Notes: generated by a model from the letters alone, not told the origin. 64,000 nucleotides of DNA from Pegea sp. RAD2-039 (GCA_034620365.1 JAQGEQ010000380.1:2790001-2854000), one strand, 5' to 3'. Numbered from the stretch's first letter, positions 51,201 to 64,000 are shown. Made by a program: numbers and translations.

Positions 51201-52190
51201 TAGTCTTTCCTCCATTGCCAGCTGCAATTATGTTGGCAATTTTTTACACTTTATTGAGACTGTTAATTCCATATAACTACTTACATATTTTCTTATCTGG
51301 TATCATATTTGGATACATCTTGTATGACATGACTCATTACTATTTGCATTATGGATCACCTCCTGCAGGAGGATATTTTGACCGTTTACGAGCTTATCAT
51401 GTTCGTCATCACTTTGAAAGTCCAGAATTAGGTTTGTTGATCTTTTAAGTATTTTAAACAATCTTTTTATTGAAACGTGATAACATACACAATTGATAAA
51501 GATTTTTAACTTTCAATTTCTTCAGTAAATTTTTTGTTGGTTGCCAATTTTGATTAATTCTTGAAGATTTCAGTTTGTTTTGAATATCATAAATCTGATC
51601 TTTCAAATATTTTCAAAAATCTTATTTTTGATTACCTGCTTTGCTTGAATAAGCATGACTAAGGTTGTTATAAAAGTGGCATTGATTTTAGTTGGTAGAT
51701 TTCATGATATATTTAAATACAGGGTGTGTCTATAGTCTAACTGACTCGATGAAGCGATGTAAATACATGAACTAATATTTATTTATGCCACATGAATTGA
51801 AAAACTTTAGTGCGAAATTGTATTAGTACTTTGGATTTTCTCTGTTTTTTGAAGCTACGTCAGTTTCTTTAAAATATTCATTTAGCTTTAGATTTAAAGA
51901 AAAATAAACTTACCTAAAGAATTTGAAAGAGGGTCTACTTGGAATTATTGTTTTCTTTAAAAACGGCTTTCAATTTCTGATTTACTTTCAAATTATCAAT
52001 TTTTGCTTTTGTATAACTGTTTAGTTACAAAAAATTCTAATTTTCAACTTTATAACAAAAGCAAAGCATACATCGAAAGCTAAAAAAACTTTAAATTTTG
52101 TTTATTTTTACAGGTTTTGGGATATCAAGTAAGTTTTGGGATTATCCTTTTCAAACATTGATCCAAACTGAAAAGACAAAGAAATACTGA
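48249..52190 (+). CDS. FA2H: Fatty acid 2-hydroxylase, complete, eight exons
   Basis: Exons 48249-48360, 49669-49811, 50173-50259, 50391-50536, 50595-50680, 50876-51042, 51179-51431 and 52114-52190 code 356 residues (human 372). An N-terminal cytochrome b5 domain has the heme motif HPGG at 36-39 and a second histidine in the [15 protein letters not shown] region. The C-terminal half is the membrane di-iron hydroxylase with histidine boxes HRWLFH (219-224), HFLLHGQHH (238-246), HYYLH (300-304) and HVRHH (321-325), set among hydrophobic helices. The enzyme adds a 2-hydroxyl to fatty acids for sphingolipids in the endoplasmic reticulum, using electrons from the b5 domain. All metal-binding boxes are intact. 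Intron 1 contains a LINE relic. AATAAA at 52745-52750 is a possible poly(A) signal. Confidence 0.95.
48640..49172 (+). mobile_element. Second LINE family, decayed 3' end in FA2H intron 1
   Basis: It aligns in patches with 55405-55945: TCTTAGATGCAGCATA, AATCCTTG, AGGGTAACCATAGCTT, GAGTAATTTTGTTAACAAAT and the end CTGCAGCCATGCCTTAAATA. One frame reads FFNRVTIA, the C-terminal signature of CR1/L2-like reverse transcriptase proteins, before a stop. It ends in AAATAAATAAATAAA. It differs from the LINE at 3490-7230. Confidence 0.65.
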
Positions 52191-55100
52191 ACCACCTGAA
52201 ATGCAATTTTCTTTAAGCTACAGATAGAAGATACCATTTTGTTCTTTTTCACCAAAATCACCATAAAGTGGTTACTTTCAGTTCCTCAATCTGCTTGGTG
52301 GTGTTCTGTGTTTGTTCTTGATTATGCAGTTGAATTTCATTTGTTTGAAAAATAATACAATCTTTATAATTTAGTGAAACATCATTCTTTAATTGATCAT
52401 TTCTAATTGTCTTTTATGTTATTTGTTTTTTTTTTCTAATTAAATCATATAATACCTTCCGCTTTTAATTCTTTTAATAATTTTGTCAAAATCTTTCTCC
52501 TGGCTAGCAGTTAGTTTAATTTCTTGTTTAACTGTTCTACTTGGCAATCATTTAAATTAACCTTCTCTTCATCAGCTTTAATTCTTTTAGTTTTTTATTT
52601 GCTTTTGTTGTAATCTTTCTCTGTGACCGAAATATTGTACCCTGGCCGCCTACTATACTTGTTGTGAAGACATTTTTTTAATACTATGCATAAGTTTCTG
52701 CAGAGTGTTTTGTAATTATAGTAAATTTAATAATCTTAGAAAGAAATAAAAAACAAACGATGCACATGTATTTGTAAAGTTTTGTTTAGTTAATTTGTAA
52801 GTATAGATGGCAATAATTCCATCAGTTAATTTGAAAATATTCTTTTCTTATTTGTTTTTGCATCTTTTTCAAAGTAAACCAACTTTTATGTATTTATAAA
52901 AATTTATTTTCAATCAGCAAAGATGTATTTGTATCATTGTAAAATGTTTAACGTCATAATTTTGTGTCTTATATCTTTTCTTGCAGACGTATAACAGCTT
53001 TCTTCCAACTTAAATCTTCACTGTGTAAACAATCTATTTTTTAGCATTCTCACACAGAAGCATCACTTTAACAACAACAGAAAAACGTCTTTGAAGATGG
53101 TTTATTTTGATAAAACAGTTTCTACCAAATAAGCGTTATACAATTGAATATTTTTACTTTGAATCAAAATGCTTTTTTCATTGTGTACAGCTTTTCAAAA
53201 GAGTTTTTGTAGCTCAAAAGAACAAGTTTGTTTGCGAAGTATATTGTAATTTGCTTAGATATGTTAATTCAACGCTTCAAACTTGTTTATATTTCGATGT
53301 CAGCTTTTTCTTTCACTCTCATGTTTCTTCATTTGATCAAATTGATTTATTTTTGTAAAACTTGATTAGCGATGAAATTTTGCTGGTGTATAAAACTTCA
53401 AATATATTTAAATAATAAACTTAATTTTCTGCCTTTTTCAACCGCAATAGTTTTACGATTTAATTAGATAGTTAAATAAATTATTCAATCTCTTTATTTT
53501 GTGAATCTTTTTCCATATTATAAAACAGTTTTATTAGGAATTTATTTAGTAAACTGTTTCTGCTGAAATATGTTTTAGCAAAAGGTTTTTTCTTAAAAAA
53601 TCGATTCTGTTTGTATTTTTCCAAAGCATTTAGTGACAAAAGACATTTAAGACTGAAACAGAAGAACAGAGCAACTTCTATCATCTGTGTTTATTATTTT
53701 AAACTTATTCCTTGAATTACGCATTTAAATGGTAATCACCTTCACTTTCTCAAAACCATTTTAGATGTAAAATTATTGGAATTACTTTAAAATATAATTA
53801 ATTGAAGGCAGTTACCGTAAAAACTTAATTTCTCACTTAGTTTTTATAAATTATTTTTCTCTCATATCTTACTTCATTTTCAGTTTTAAATCTTTAAAGA
53901 AGAATGTTGTACCTTTTTTGAGTATCAACAGTAAAACTTATAAATTATTTCATGAGTAGGAACTGTACATCAGATAACATTGTCATCGGTAAGATCTTTT
54001 CTCGATAGAGCATTTTCAAGCATAGTGTTTTCTCAAAACAATTCTTCAAATTTGTATGAGTCATTTCCTAAAGTACGATTATTAATGTAAGAATTTTGTG
54101 AATACTTAACTTATTTGTAATAAATCTTGTTGATTTATTGTTATGCAATTTCTAAAACAAATATATTTCGAAAATATCTATTTTTGTGAAAGGAAAAAGG
54201 TTAGACCATAATACAGAATTTTAAGTGATATATCAAATTTGTATTACAATAATGTTTGTTGCAGGATACAAATGACTTCCGCTGAAGAGTGACAAATTTC
54301 TTCAAACCTTTGTTTAATTAAATTTACAAATCTTACATGTACAAATTAGTTTACATGTACAAATTAGTTTACATGTACAAACTAAATGATTTTTAATTAT
54401 TTTTCTTATTTTAATTTTCAAATAATCAATTTGTTTTAAAATTAGAATCTAATCGAAAAGTCAGTTAATGGTTAGTACACGAAGCATAACACTGAGTTTT
54501 TGTTGTTTATAATTTATCTTTTTGTCATAAATATTTTTTGGATTTTATTTTAAATTATTCTTTCAGTTGTAAACCTTTAAATAATTAAATAAGTTCAACA
54601 TAATGTAAAGTTCAGCTCGTGATAGAACACTTTCTTAAAAACCATTCACTTTTATACAATATTAGTTTAAATAAAACTAAAATTTATATGTTACTAATTA
54701 AACAATGCAAAGAATGCATTTTCTCAACCTTTTAGTAGATTTGGTTTCAGATATAATATACAAGTTATTTTTTGCTATAAAACTTGATTTAAGATTTAGA
54801 AAATGAAATTAATTTTAATAAATAGTTTGACAGTTTTCAAAAATTCTATCACAAAAATTTAGAAACATTCAAAGTGAAGACTATCTTACTGCATAGGTAA
54901 ATGTAACTCTTAGGAAATCCAGATAAGAACGTATCGTGATATATTATTTTTGTATTTTTATTTATTCATATATTTATTTATACGGCAAAGTTCTTTTGTA
55001 TTAGTTTTTGTTGTTGTGGAGAGTAATTTATAATACGACATAGCTTTAATAGAGAGTTATTATCACTGCAAACAATAGCTTATCATAATCAAACTCTCAA

Positions 55101-55404
55101 ACTAAACCAACTCAAACATTTAGATTTTACAAAAATAATAAAAAAATTATCCGGCGCCCTGTCATTAAAGACTTGAGTATTTTCATCTTTCATGACTTAA
55201 AATGGGTTTACTACAGAAATTTATTTGTTTAGAATTGATTGAATGCATACCAAATTCTTAAATTCCTAAAGACCAGAAATATCTAGACGGTGTTAAAACT
55301 TTACACCAGATATGTTCGTTTCAATATAGAATTTTGCTTATCTGTATGAAGTCTTCACATTAAAAAGTTTGAATCCTTTCAAAAATCATTTAATAGCAAA
55401 TATT
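52191..55404. other. Intergenic stretch downstream of FA2H
   Basis: Holds the FA2H 3' flank and a short tandem repeat at 54333-54386. An 83-codon open frame at 53107-53358 has no splice or family support. Nothing else was recognised. Confidence 0.45.
54333..54386. repeat. Tandem repeat, 18-base unit, three copies
   Basis: TTACATGTACAAATTAGT is repeated three times head to tail; the third copy is slightly diverged (CAAACTAAA). Each unit contains the palindrome ACATGT within TTACATGTA. Confidence 0.85.
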
Positions 55405-55945
55405 TTCTTAGATGTAGCATACGTCTTTCCTTATACAAAGACCGTTTCTCAATGTTTGACATGAATCCTTGCTATACCGAGGGTGTCTGACTTCATATTA
55501 CTGTTAAAAATCATTTATGGTTTATTCCATCCTATTTTAAAAGAGAGCAATCTTTCATACTTTCTAAAAAACTGAAATCTAAAAACGTATTTGATTAAAA
55601 TAGTTAATAAAACCAAGTAGATTTTTCATCAGGGTAACCACAGCTTGGAATCTTCTTCTGACTCTATCACTGCAGCAAATGATCGTTCCTAATAAAATTA
55701 AGTTCGAAAAATATGATTCGAGTAATTTTGTTGACAAATGATAAATAAAGCAGTCATTTTCTTTATTTATATTTTTTGTAATTTTTAACTCTCTCATACT
55801 CACTATTTGTTTTGCTATTTATGAATTTTTACATTAATTATGTTCAAATGTAGTATCTAAGTATTTTTCCTTTGCAGTCATGTTGTACTCGTTAAAACAT
55901 TTGATTTATTATCTGCAGTCATGCATTAAAGAAATAAATGAATAA
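55405..55945 (+). mobile_element. Second LINE family, decayed 3' end
   Basis: The frame at about 55621-55740 reads FFIRVTTAWNLLLTLSLQQM, the C-terminal end typical of CR1/L2-type ORF2 (usually F..RV...WN.LP..V). It ends CTGCAGTCATGCATTAAAGA with an AAATAAATGAATAA tail. It is homologous to the copy at 48640-49172. Both are 5'-truncated and broken. Confidence 0.7.
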
Positions 55946-57105
55946 AGTAGAAAAACTGTCTACAGTTTACACTGCAAAAGTACAATTTGGATAAAGATTA
56001 ATTTTGTATGAAATTCACAATAAATACTTTTTTATTCTTTTTTTGCTATTTATTATTGCAACAGTAAACTCAATTTTATCTTCGAACTTTTACTCAACCT
56101 TTTTTACTGTGATAAATATACTTTAATATAGTTATTTCCAATAATATATATTTAATATAATTTTTTCATCATCTTTGTAACAAACAACGTTTTGTCTTTT
56201 GCTTCTGAAATTTATCTTATACATTTTAAACAGCTTTTAACAATTTGAAGTTTGGTACTTTTTATTTTATTGAATAATTGATTATTAAGTATAAGATCAT
56301 CATTTGAAATTAAATATTTGAAATAATTTCTTTCACTTTAATTTATTTCAATTTCTTTAAAATTATTATTTTTATTAAAAAATTATATTGTTTAAACATA
56401 GTTATTTATAACTTATAAAATCTATAAAATAATCTTATAAAATTAGAATTATTAGAAATTAAAATTATTGGTAAAATTTCTTTTTGTAAAAATTAGATGA
56501 GTCTATGATATGCTTAAATTGAATAAATTAATAAAGTTTTATATTTGTCAAATTACTTTAAACTAACAAAAAGCTAACAAGTTTATGCGGTTAAACTTGT
56601 TAAATTTATGTATAATTTTGCAAAAACTATAAAGCAGTGAATAGATTAAAATAATTTTAAAATAGTATTTTTTTGATATATACTTGAATAGTTTTTTTTG
56701 GTTTTATAAGCAGCTTACTTGTTAATATGTGTGGTGTTTTAGTATTACTTCTAATGACATGTAATTAGTTTAAATATTAGATTATCTATTTAAAAATATA
56801 CAAGATTTATTTTTGTAATTAAATTTTAAGAAAATATTTTATTTAATTAATACAGTTTTAGTAAAATCTAATGCCTATTTTTACATTGTTTTTATATATA
56901 GATATTTGTTTTTGTTGATAAATGAATATAAAACATGAATTTAAAGCTGTTCAAGTTAAGAATAGTCTTGATTTACAATTATTTAACCTTTTTTTTAATA
57001 TGTATAGATTTATTTTTCATTATGCCTTCATAGAACTATTTTAAAACATTCTTTTATATTTGTAGATAATTGCTTTCCCATTTCTGATAACTAGGCAGCT
57101 TTAAT

Positions 57106-58482
57106 ATGACTGAAGAGGAAGAAACTAATTGTTCTACAAAAATACAAGATGTTATTAATAGTATGTAGCAAGACTATTTTAAATCATTTAAAATTATTCA
57201 ATTAGATGTTACTTTTTTAGAGATACATTGAAATAAAAAGTTGTTTTCTTTAGATATGAATAGTCAAGATTTTGATGCAGCTATGGTTAAGATGGAAAAT
57301 GAAATTCATGAAGAAGTAAAAACACTTGAATCTTAATTTATATAAGATTTAGTTTATTCAAATTGCTGTTGTTTCAATCTTATATTTAAAATAGAAAAAA
57401 AGTTAATAAATAAGTTATCATAAGGAGCTTAAATGTTCAACAATCTAAGATTTTATTTAAAAAACAATCTAGATTGCAACAGAGTCTCCTTTGTTAGGAA
57501 ATCTCCAAAGCCTATCTGAATTATCAAAAGAGTATTCATCGGATGATGACTCTTATCAAGACAAGATCAAGGTATACTTTGACAAATTCAGTAGTACACT
57601 AGTTAAAAATGATTTTGAGAAAAATTATTTATGAAAATAATTTATAGGCGCTATCAAAAACATATAGCTTTGTGAGAAAAACTCGTGGCGATGGTAATTG
57701 TTTCTTTCGTGCTTTTGGATTTGGATACTTAGAATATCTTATGAAAAATAACGAAGCCTTTGAGAAGTAAGTCTTCTGAAAAAAACTAATTTGTGATTTT
57801 AAACTTTTTTCAGCTTTGATATCTTAAATTAATTTTGATATTTTATATAGATTCAAGGAAAAATCAGCAAAAACATTTACAAAGTTGATGGAGTTGAAGT
57901 ACCCTACCTTCACTGTAGAAGACTTCTACGATAATGTGAACAATCAATAATTTATTTATCTTCCTGTTTAAAAATTATTAAACTTTCTTAAAACTCAAAG
58001 TGTTTTCTTTTGGCCAATCATTTTTTGTTTCTTTAGTTTATGCAAACTGTTGAATCAGTGAATGATAATGAATTAGAAGTTGAAGATTTAGTAAAAACTT
58101 TTTGTGACGATGGAATATCAAACTATTTCATTGTATACTTGCGTTTGATTACTTCATGCCAAATTCAGAATGAAGCTCTTTTTTACCAAAACTTTCTTGA
58201 CGGTGGAAAAACTATTGCAGAGTTTTGTAAAACAGTAAGTTGTTACATCATCAACATCTCTTATTTTTAATGATTTTTCCACAGGAAGTTGAACCTATGT
58301 ACAGAGAAAGTGATCATATGCATATTATTGCTCTTACAACAGCTTTAGAAGCCAATATCCGTGTTGTATATATAGATCATACTAATGAATCATCTATAAT
58401 CCATGACTTTCCAAGTGGGTGTACCCCTGCTATTCATCTATTGTACCGACCTGGTCACTATGATCTTCTCTACCCTATGTGA
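57106..58482 (+). CDS. OTUB1: Otubain, OTU-family deubiquitinase, complete, seven exons
   Basis: Exons 57106-57160, 57254-57315, 57485-57571, 57648-57766, 57851-57935, 58037-58234 and 58285-58482 code 267 residues (human OTUB1 271). The catalytic triad is intact: Asp83 and Cys86 in RGDGNCFFRAFGF, and His260 in YRPGHYDLLY. EVEPMYRESDHMHIIAL and FLDGGKTIAEFC are also strongly conserved. OTUB1 cleaves Lys48-linked ubiquitin chains and, in known species, also inhibits E2 enzymes of the UBE2D and UBE2N type through its N-terminal helix. Exon 3 acceptor was set at AGAG/TCT (57485) to keep frame; if exon 2 is read through, the chain stops at about 57336. AATAAA at 58655-58660 is a likely poly(A) signal. 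Confidence 0.94.
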
Positions 58483-59578
58483 TGTCTTCTACATTTGTTT
58501 GTTTTATTTATTAAATTTCACCAACAGTACAAGTTTGTTTTCAAATAGATTGTTAGATCATTCAGATTTTTGTCATTACCCTGTTTCTTAATTATTAACA
58601 TTTGAACAATTTGTTGAAAGTCTTTCGCCTTTGAACTTTTCTGAGGAAGGAGCTAATAAAATCTCGACTTTAATATTTTGTTTCTTTCTACTTTATTCAA
58701 TTTTGTAAACAACTAACAAAATGCGTATTTTAAAAGAAAAGGGTTTCTTAAATAAATTTGTTGTGTAAACTACAAACATTTGTGAAAGAAAGTTGAGAAT
58801 ACTTCCAGTTGAAAAACAATTAAAAAATAATTTTCGTTCAAGTGGGGCATCTCATTTATCAGATAACCTTTTGAAATTCTGTTGCTATCTTCGATGCAAT
58901 TAAGATTAATTTGAGGCATTAGATAGTTTTATCAAATTTTATTTTAGCATATTCAGCATCTTTTTGATTAGTCCCAAACCAGGGAGCCAATTTGAAAAAT
59001 AGTAGTTTCATTTTTTTCACCCAATCATATATTCTATTAAAGAGAAATGCCACTTAAGTATCACAATGTTTGCTTAAATTACATGCCATCTTAGCAATGT
59101 TAAAAAGAAAAGTAGTCAATACTTATAGTAACTTTGTAATTCAGCTTTTTCAAAAACTACTATTGCACCTAAAATAAACTTTTTATTACAGGAAACATAC
59201 TTCGTAAATTACTTATACTTTATAAGTTCAAAAAAATTTGAAAAATATATTAATTCAAAAAACAAATAGTTAAAACAATCTGGTCGAGTATGTAAGTTGA
59301 TTTTTGAAACAAAAATCAGACTGTTATTTTAACTACTACAATGCAGTAACAATCTTTTAGCAATTGTAATTTTACTAAAAGTCAATTTGATAAATTTGTG
59401 TATTCGCCAGATAAAGCAATTAGAACTTTTATTGGTAATACATCAAAACTGATTTGAATATAACAAACAACTCAAAAATGATATTATATGACTTCAAATG
59501 TATGTGATTAGTAAAATCTCCTCTGTCAACTAAATCAAAAATTGAAACGTTGAAATAGAAATGACTCCTTAAATAGAA

Positions 59579-59780
59579 ATTTATTTAAATAAATAAATAA
59601 GGCGATTAACACCATTTACAAACAAGACCATACAACAGTTACATTCAATACATTTACGTCAGCGGTAAAATACTTTATCCTTTTATATTTCAAATACATC
59701 ACAATCGTCACGGATGTTTATGATACGAGTATTTTAAACGCGGCTTGTGTCTCTGGGATAAATGATTTAAATGAAATAAT
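59579..59780 (-). mobile_element. Possible LINE 3' end, unassigned family
   Basis: On the minus strand a less AT-rich passage ends in CGCC followed by TTATTTATTTATTTAAATAA. The TTTA-type tail and the base composition step resemble the other LINE ends here, but no protein motif was read, so this is tentative. Confidence 0.3.
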
Positions 59781-62273
59781 TCAATCGAATGCATGAAACA
59801 AGTTGAATTTCCAGGGCGTTTTTTAATCTTTCGTTATTTAGATCTAATTTTTGCGAATCATTAATCTTAGTAATTATTTTATTGGATAATAAAAAGATGC
59901 TTTCCTATTTTTGATAGCTACTTAAATGGAATCACACCAAAGTGTAGGTTTATATAGACAAAAGCAAGCATAACATGTTTGAGTTAGGCAAAATTATAAA
60001 TGAGAATAATTATATCTATACCAAAGTATTTAAGTATAAAATCAAGCTTCTACAGGCTTCAATACAATCAACAAACCTTTCTTTAAAAAATAAAAAGATC
60101 TAAAGAATTATAAATTGAAATGAAGAACGTCTTAAAAACTAGATTTAAATTAATAAAGAACTCAAAAATTAAAATAAAAGTAGATCAAATCAAATCTGCC
60201 AGTGAGTATGTAATAATCTTTCATTATTTTAAAATAAGTCTTAATTTTCATAAATAAAACTGATTAATGAGATTAAATAAACCTATGCTGGTTTGTCTGC
60301 TTACTTTTACAAATTCATCCTAAAGCTATACGATTGGTTATTACTAATGATGCCAATATTACGATTGAAATATATATAAAAATAAAACTTTTTTTTATTC
60401 AGATTTTATTAAAACTATTTCTAAGATGAGGCCCAACTAAGTATACACAATTAAATTTTTATTTTAAATTAGTTTTTTAAGGCCATTTAAAATAAAACTC
60501 AAATTAACTCGAAACTGCAAAAGCATTACTAAGGCAACAAAGAAGCTTGTACAAAATTTAATGTCTATTTATCTCTAACAATAAGCAAAATATTTGAGTC
60601 TACAATTAATTATTCTTAACTCATCATTGCTGTACAACTTTGCTTTAAGTAAACTTATCTAAATTTCGGTTGATGTTTTATTTAATTAAATCAAAATAAG
60701 AAAAAAAAAGTTTGTTTTTTGAGTTTGAAGTTGTTTTTTTTCAGTTTGAATTAATTCTTAATGTATAAAAAGTACTCTAAGGTTTCCTTACAGGCTAAAA
60801 CTAAATAAGATTAAAAAAACTAAATCACAGAGTTGTTGTTTTACAAATATTATCTTTTTAAGGTTTTTTATTTCCAAAATGATTAAAAGCAAATTTAAGG
60901 TAAAAGTTAATTTATTGGAAAAGTTTAAACAAATTTAGTTTTGTTATTTTCTGCTAGTTCACCAAAAAAACCATCATTTGATTAAAAACTTGAAAATTTG
61001 TTGTTGCTTTTAGAAGTATTAATGAAAAGATAAATAATTTTTAAACGTTAGAAATTTGTTTATATCTGTAATATTGAAGTGTATAGTTTAAGTTGTCTTT
61101 TAAATCATACACAAGTGCTTTTCACTTAATAATTTTAAATTAATACTGTTGATGGCAAATTCTTGTTCTTTACAGGAAGACGACTTAAAAATTTTGTTAT
61201 TAAATCTATCATTAAGTAATAAAAACTATTTTTTTGATAATTTTTTTTATTTGAAATCCAATATGATTTTGTTTTTTTTAACTTATTATTTTGAAAAGCC
61301 TTAATATATATATCTTAGTGTTTATATTCTTCTATATTTATTCTCGAAAACACAGTTTATATTTTTTGTCACACTCAAAGATTAAAAGCATCCAAAAGTA
61401 TTTTCAACTTATTTAAGTTATAAATCAAAAAAATATCATTTTTAAATAAATTTGTTTCAAAATATTGTAAATAAAATTTTTAACCAATTATATTTCTCTG
61501 CTTTAGTTTCAAAAAGTAAAATCTTATCTTTAAAAGATTTAATTAAAATTGCTTATCAATAGCTTAAATAGTTTTTGTATAAATCAATGATTTCCAAAAA
61601 GAACTTCAGACTTTTTGATGTTAAAACATTTAGGTATAAATCAATGACTAACAATTATAGTTTCCTAATGATTAACCATATTTAATGATTGAGTTTACAT
61701 CAATTATCTGTTTTGCCATCATTAAATTTGTATGTCTTTACAGTTTTCAGCTGTATTGGATCAATTAGTTTTTTCATTAATCACGTCTAGTATGTTCATT
61801 TTTAAAGTTTATAACTTTTGACATTGTTTAATTTTACCAAAGTGCTTAAACAATTTCATATTTTCCAATATTTATAGATATAGTAATATCAAAGCTAAAT
61901 TTATTTAAACTAGTATAGCCTAATAATTACTATAATCAGTTTTAAGCAGTAAAAAGTTTTGATAAATATACCAGCAAAAACTCAGTTAAATATGATTTAA
62001 CACTTTTTAAACACTTAGAAATAAAATTGTTTTTTAAATAAATTCATAAATTTAACTGTAGTTATGATAGAATATTGCTAAAAGTAACTCTGTAACCACT
62101 GAACTAACTTTTTAGCAAGCTTTTGATAGCAATGATATTTTCAAGCATTGTCATTTCTCTGATCTCATTTGTTTCTCATTTGTTTTGTTTAAATCAACGG
62201 ATTATCTCAAAATATTTTCGATAAAATCATAACTAAAAAGTTTTCTTATATAGATTTGAAGATTATTATAGAT

Positions 62274-62308
62274 ATCCCCCCTTCGCATTTATTGAAATAA
62301 ATAAATCT
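62274..62308 (+). mobile_element. Very short 3' end of the CR1/Jockey-type LINE
   Basis: CCCCCTTCGCATTTATTGAA and then ATAAATAAATC match the terminal bases of the LINE at 3490-7230 read in sense. Only about 35 bases remain, consistent with extreme 5' truncation. Confidence 0.7.
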
Positions 62309-62496
62309 CATTATGTATTTTCATTACAATTAGTTCTTACAGTTGTACTAAACTAACATAGAGTAGTAATTTAAGTATCATATGAATGATGATATTTTTT
62401 AAAGTATTATAAGGGTGTAAAATAACAAAGATTTTGCATAATGCTTGATATAAGCATTAATTAGTTGTTTATAAATGTAATTATTACCTAAAAGTT

Positions 62497-63682
62497 ATGT
62501 CTAAGTCTACCAAGAGAAAAGATCATAGAGTCGGGTCTGGATCAAAGAATGAAAAAGATACAGCTAGTTTGTAAGTATTACTAAATTTAATTTATATATC
62601 TTTGTTAATAACTTAGTGATTAAAATCATTCTAATCATTTAAAAGATAATAATCGACAATATCTTAATAATGATTATATAACTTACAAAATTACGACAGA
62701 TGTTTCAAATTAATTGATAACTTTGTATATATTAAAAAAATTTTTTTGAACTGCATTATTATAAAACTAGTTTAATTTTTTAAAAATAAATTTAAAACAT
62801 TATTGTATCACTTTCTATATTTCTCTAGAACTATGTTCTATAAATATGGAATTTTGTCAGTAGTCCATTTTATAGCAACAAAGAAATTAATAAATAAACA
62901 AGCTGGTACATAATTGATTGGTTATAATTTCTCGTTTTTTTTTACGCTAATTTGCTTTGCGTAGCTATAGACTATATAGTGACCGCTAATTTACGCAAAG
63001 AATCATTTAAGTTAAATTATTTATAATCAATTAAAATGAAAGTAGGTAATCGACATTCACGAAAAGAATCCAAAGTTTTTCGGTACATTACTAATATAAT
63101 AGTAATTAAAAAAACTTTAAAAGTTGTTTATTTTAATTTAATTCAAGTAATTACATTTGTTGATCCTTTTTATAGGACTGTTTCTGGAGGTATTACTGGA
63201 AGTTCAGATGGAAAAAGAATAAAAGCTTACCCTTTGTGGCCTGAATTTAATGATAATGATATAAACGTCGAAAAATGGGTAAGAACGTAAATAAATTGTA
63301 ACCGATAAAAATTGATTGAGATCTTTTTAATTTCCAAACAAAGTTTTTCAAGAAAATTTGTTTAAGAAAATTGTTTTTATTCTACCTCACAAAATTAAGC
63401 TTTTTTAAAAATTTAATTATTGCTATTTAAATTTTTATAAAAACTAGATAGAATAATTCAAAATTTTTCTAATTAAACAAATTAAAAGCCGATTGTCTTA
63501 CAAAAATCATGTTTTTTATTAGTTTTTGTATTTATTTAATAATTTAGGAAGTTACTAAGTCGAAAGACAGAGGTAAGAGCCCTGCGACATCTCCTGCTAC
63601 TCAGGTTTCGTTTGAAAGTCCTGAAGGTAGGGTTGAGATGCCATCAAATATGCAGGTTTCATCCTGGCTCCGTCCTCCACAG
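62497..63682 (+). CDS. ADGB: Androglobin, 5' part (first three exons), runs off the window
   Basis: Exons 62497-62570, 63176-63278 and 63548-63682 give the first 104 residues in frame; the last donor leads into the intron at the window end. The key match is AYPLWPEFNDNDINVEKW (human FPLWPEWSEADINSEKW), then RGKSP, SFESPEGRVEMP and SSWLRPP, in the order found at the androglobin N-terminus. The full protein is very large in other animals: a calpain-like protease domain, a circularly permuted globin domain and an IQ motif, with roles in ciliogenesis and sperm flagella. Those domains lie outside this window. The start ATG 62497 precedes a basic, Ser/Lys-rich stretch as in other species. An in-frame-looking ATG at 63036 is a possible alternative start but reads poorly into exon 2. 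Confidence 0.8.
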
Positions 63683-64000
63683 GTCAATTTTTAATTTTCT
63701 TTTTTCTAAGTATTTACTTCTTATTAAATTTCGTTTTTTTGTTTGACTTATTTTAAATGTGTTTTTAACTTATAAGTATCAATTTTTATCCTTATTGTAA
63801 TCGAAACCCTGTCTGTAATACTTCGACCTTATATTGTATCGTATATTAAGAATTGAAGTTTTGTTTTATCTTTGTAACTTGTTTAAATATAGTATTTAGT
63901 TTTATCAGCACTATATATATGTTTTTCTTTGTATGAAATTATTAGAATTTATTAAAAAGAAATATTAAAAAAAGACTTAAGTTTTAATAACTTTTTTATC

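Larger units (their letters stand above)
58483..62496. other. Intergenic stretch between otubain and androglobin
   Basis: AT-rich with no readable exon. It contains a probable minus-strand LINE tail (59579-59602) with a less AT-rich patch beside it (to about 59780), and a LINE 3' tail at 62274-62308. Confidence 0.45.

Noticed and set aside
53107-53358. 83-codon open frame downstream of FA2H
   Set aside because: Phe/Tyr-rich composition expected of AT-rich non-coding sequence; no homology or splice signals.

Overview
The window is nuclear DNA from a small-gened, intron-rich, strongly AT-rich animal genome. Standard stop codons are used. Genes are split by GT-AG introns of two size classes: very short (about 46-55 bases) and long (0.3-4 kb). 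Cilia genes, an orphan 7TM receptor, non-LTR retrotransposons and tRNA-derived SINEs all point to a metazoan. A flatworm-like or other AT-rich invertebrate fits best, but the sequence does not fix the phylum.

Layout, left to right. 46-412 (+) is the last exon of chromatin assembly factor 1 subunit B. 2524-7564 (+) is a DGCR6 orthologue in six exons; its fourth intron carries a decayed CR1/Jockey-type LINE on the opposite strand. 7910-8557 (-) is cytochrome c, convergent with DGCR6. 11117-18328 (-) is a complete 23-exon membrane-bound M1 aminopeptidase (A/N type), with SINE copies in its introns and 3' flank. 18.3-23.9 kb is gene-poor with one clear tRNA-derived SINE. 23881-28167 (+) is an orphan class-A-like GPCR of 398 residues.

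28925-36135 (+) holds two tandem relatives. One is CFAP95 (C9orf135), a ciliary doublet-microtubule inner protein. Just upstream is a longer paralogue with the same exon-phase pattern and the same C-terminal signature, but with an extra Cys-rich N-terminal part. 39236-41304 (-) is a UBE2D-type ubiquitin-conjugating enzyme. 43647-44919 (+) is a single-KH-domain RNA-binding protein of unknown subfamily. 45.4-46.8 kb is a badly decayed Ty3/gypsy-like retroelement. 48249-52190 (+) is fatty acid 2-hydroxylase, 57106-58482 (+) is an otubain deubiquitinase, and 62497 onward (+) is the 5' end of androglobin, which runs off the window.

Most genes are unrelated housekeeping or cell-surface functions. 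CFAP95, its paralogue and androglobin are linked to cilia or flagella, and UBE2D with otubain act on ubiquitin (OTUB1 is known to bind E2s of the UBE2D class). No operon-like organisation is implied. All exon models were assembled by hand from splice signals, reading phase and family similarity; each complete model gives an unbroken frame. Without RNA evidence, UTRs, alternative exons and some starts stay open.
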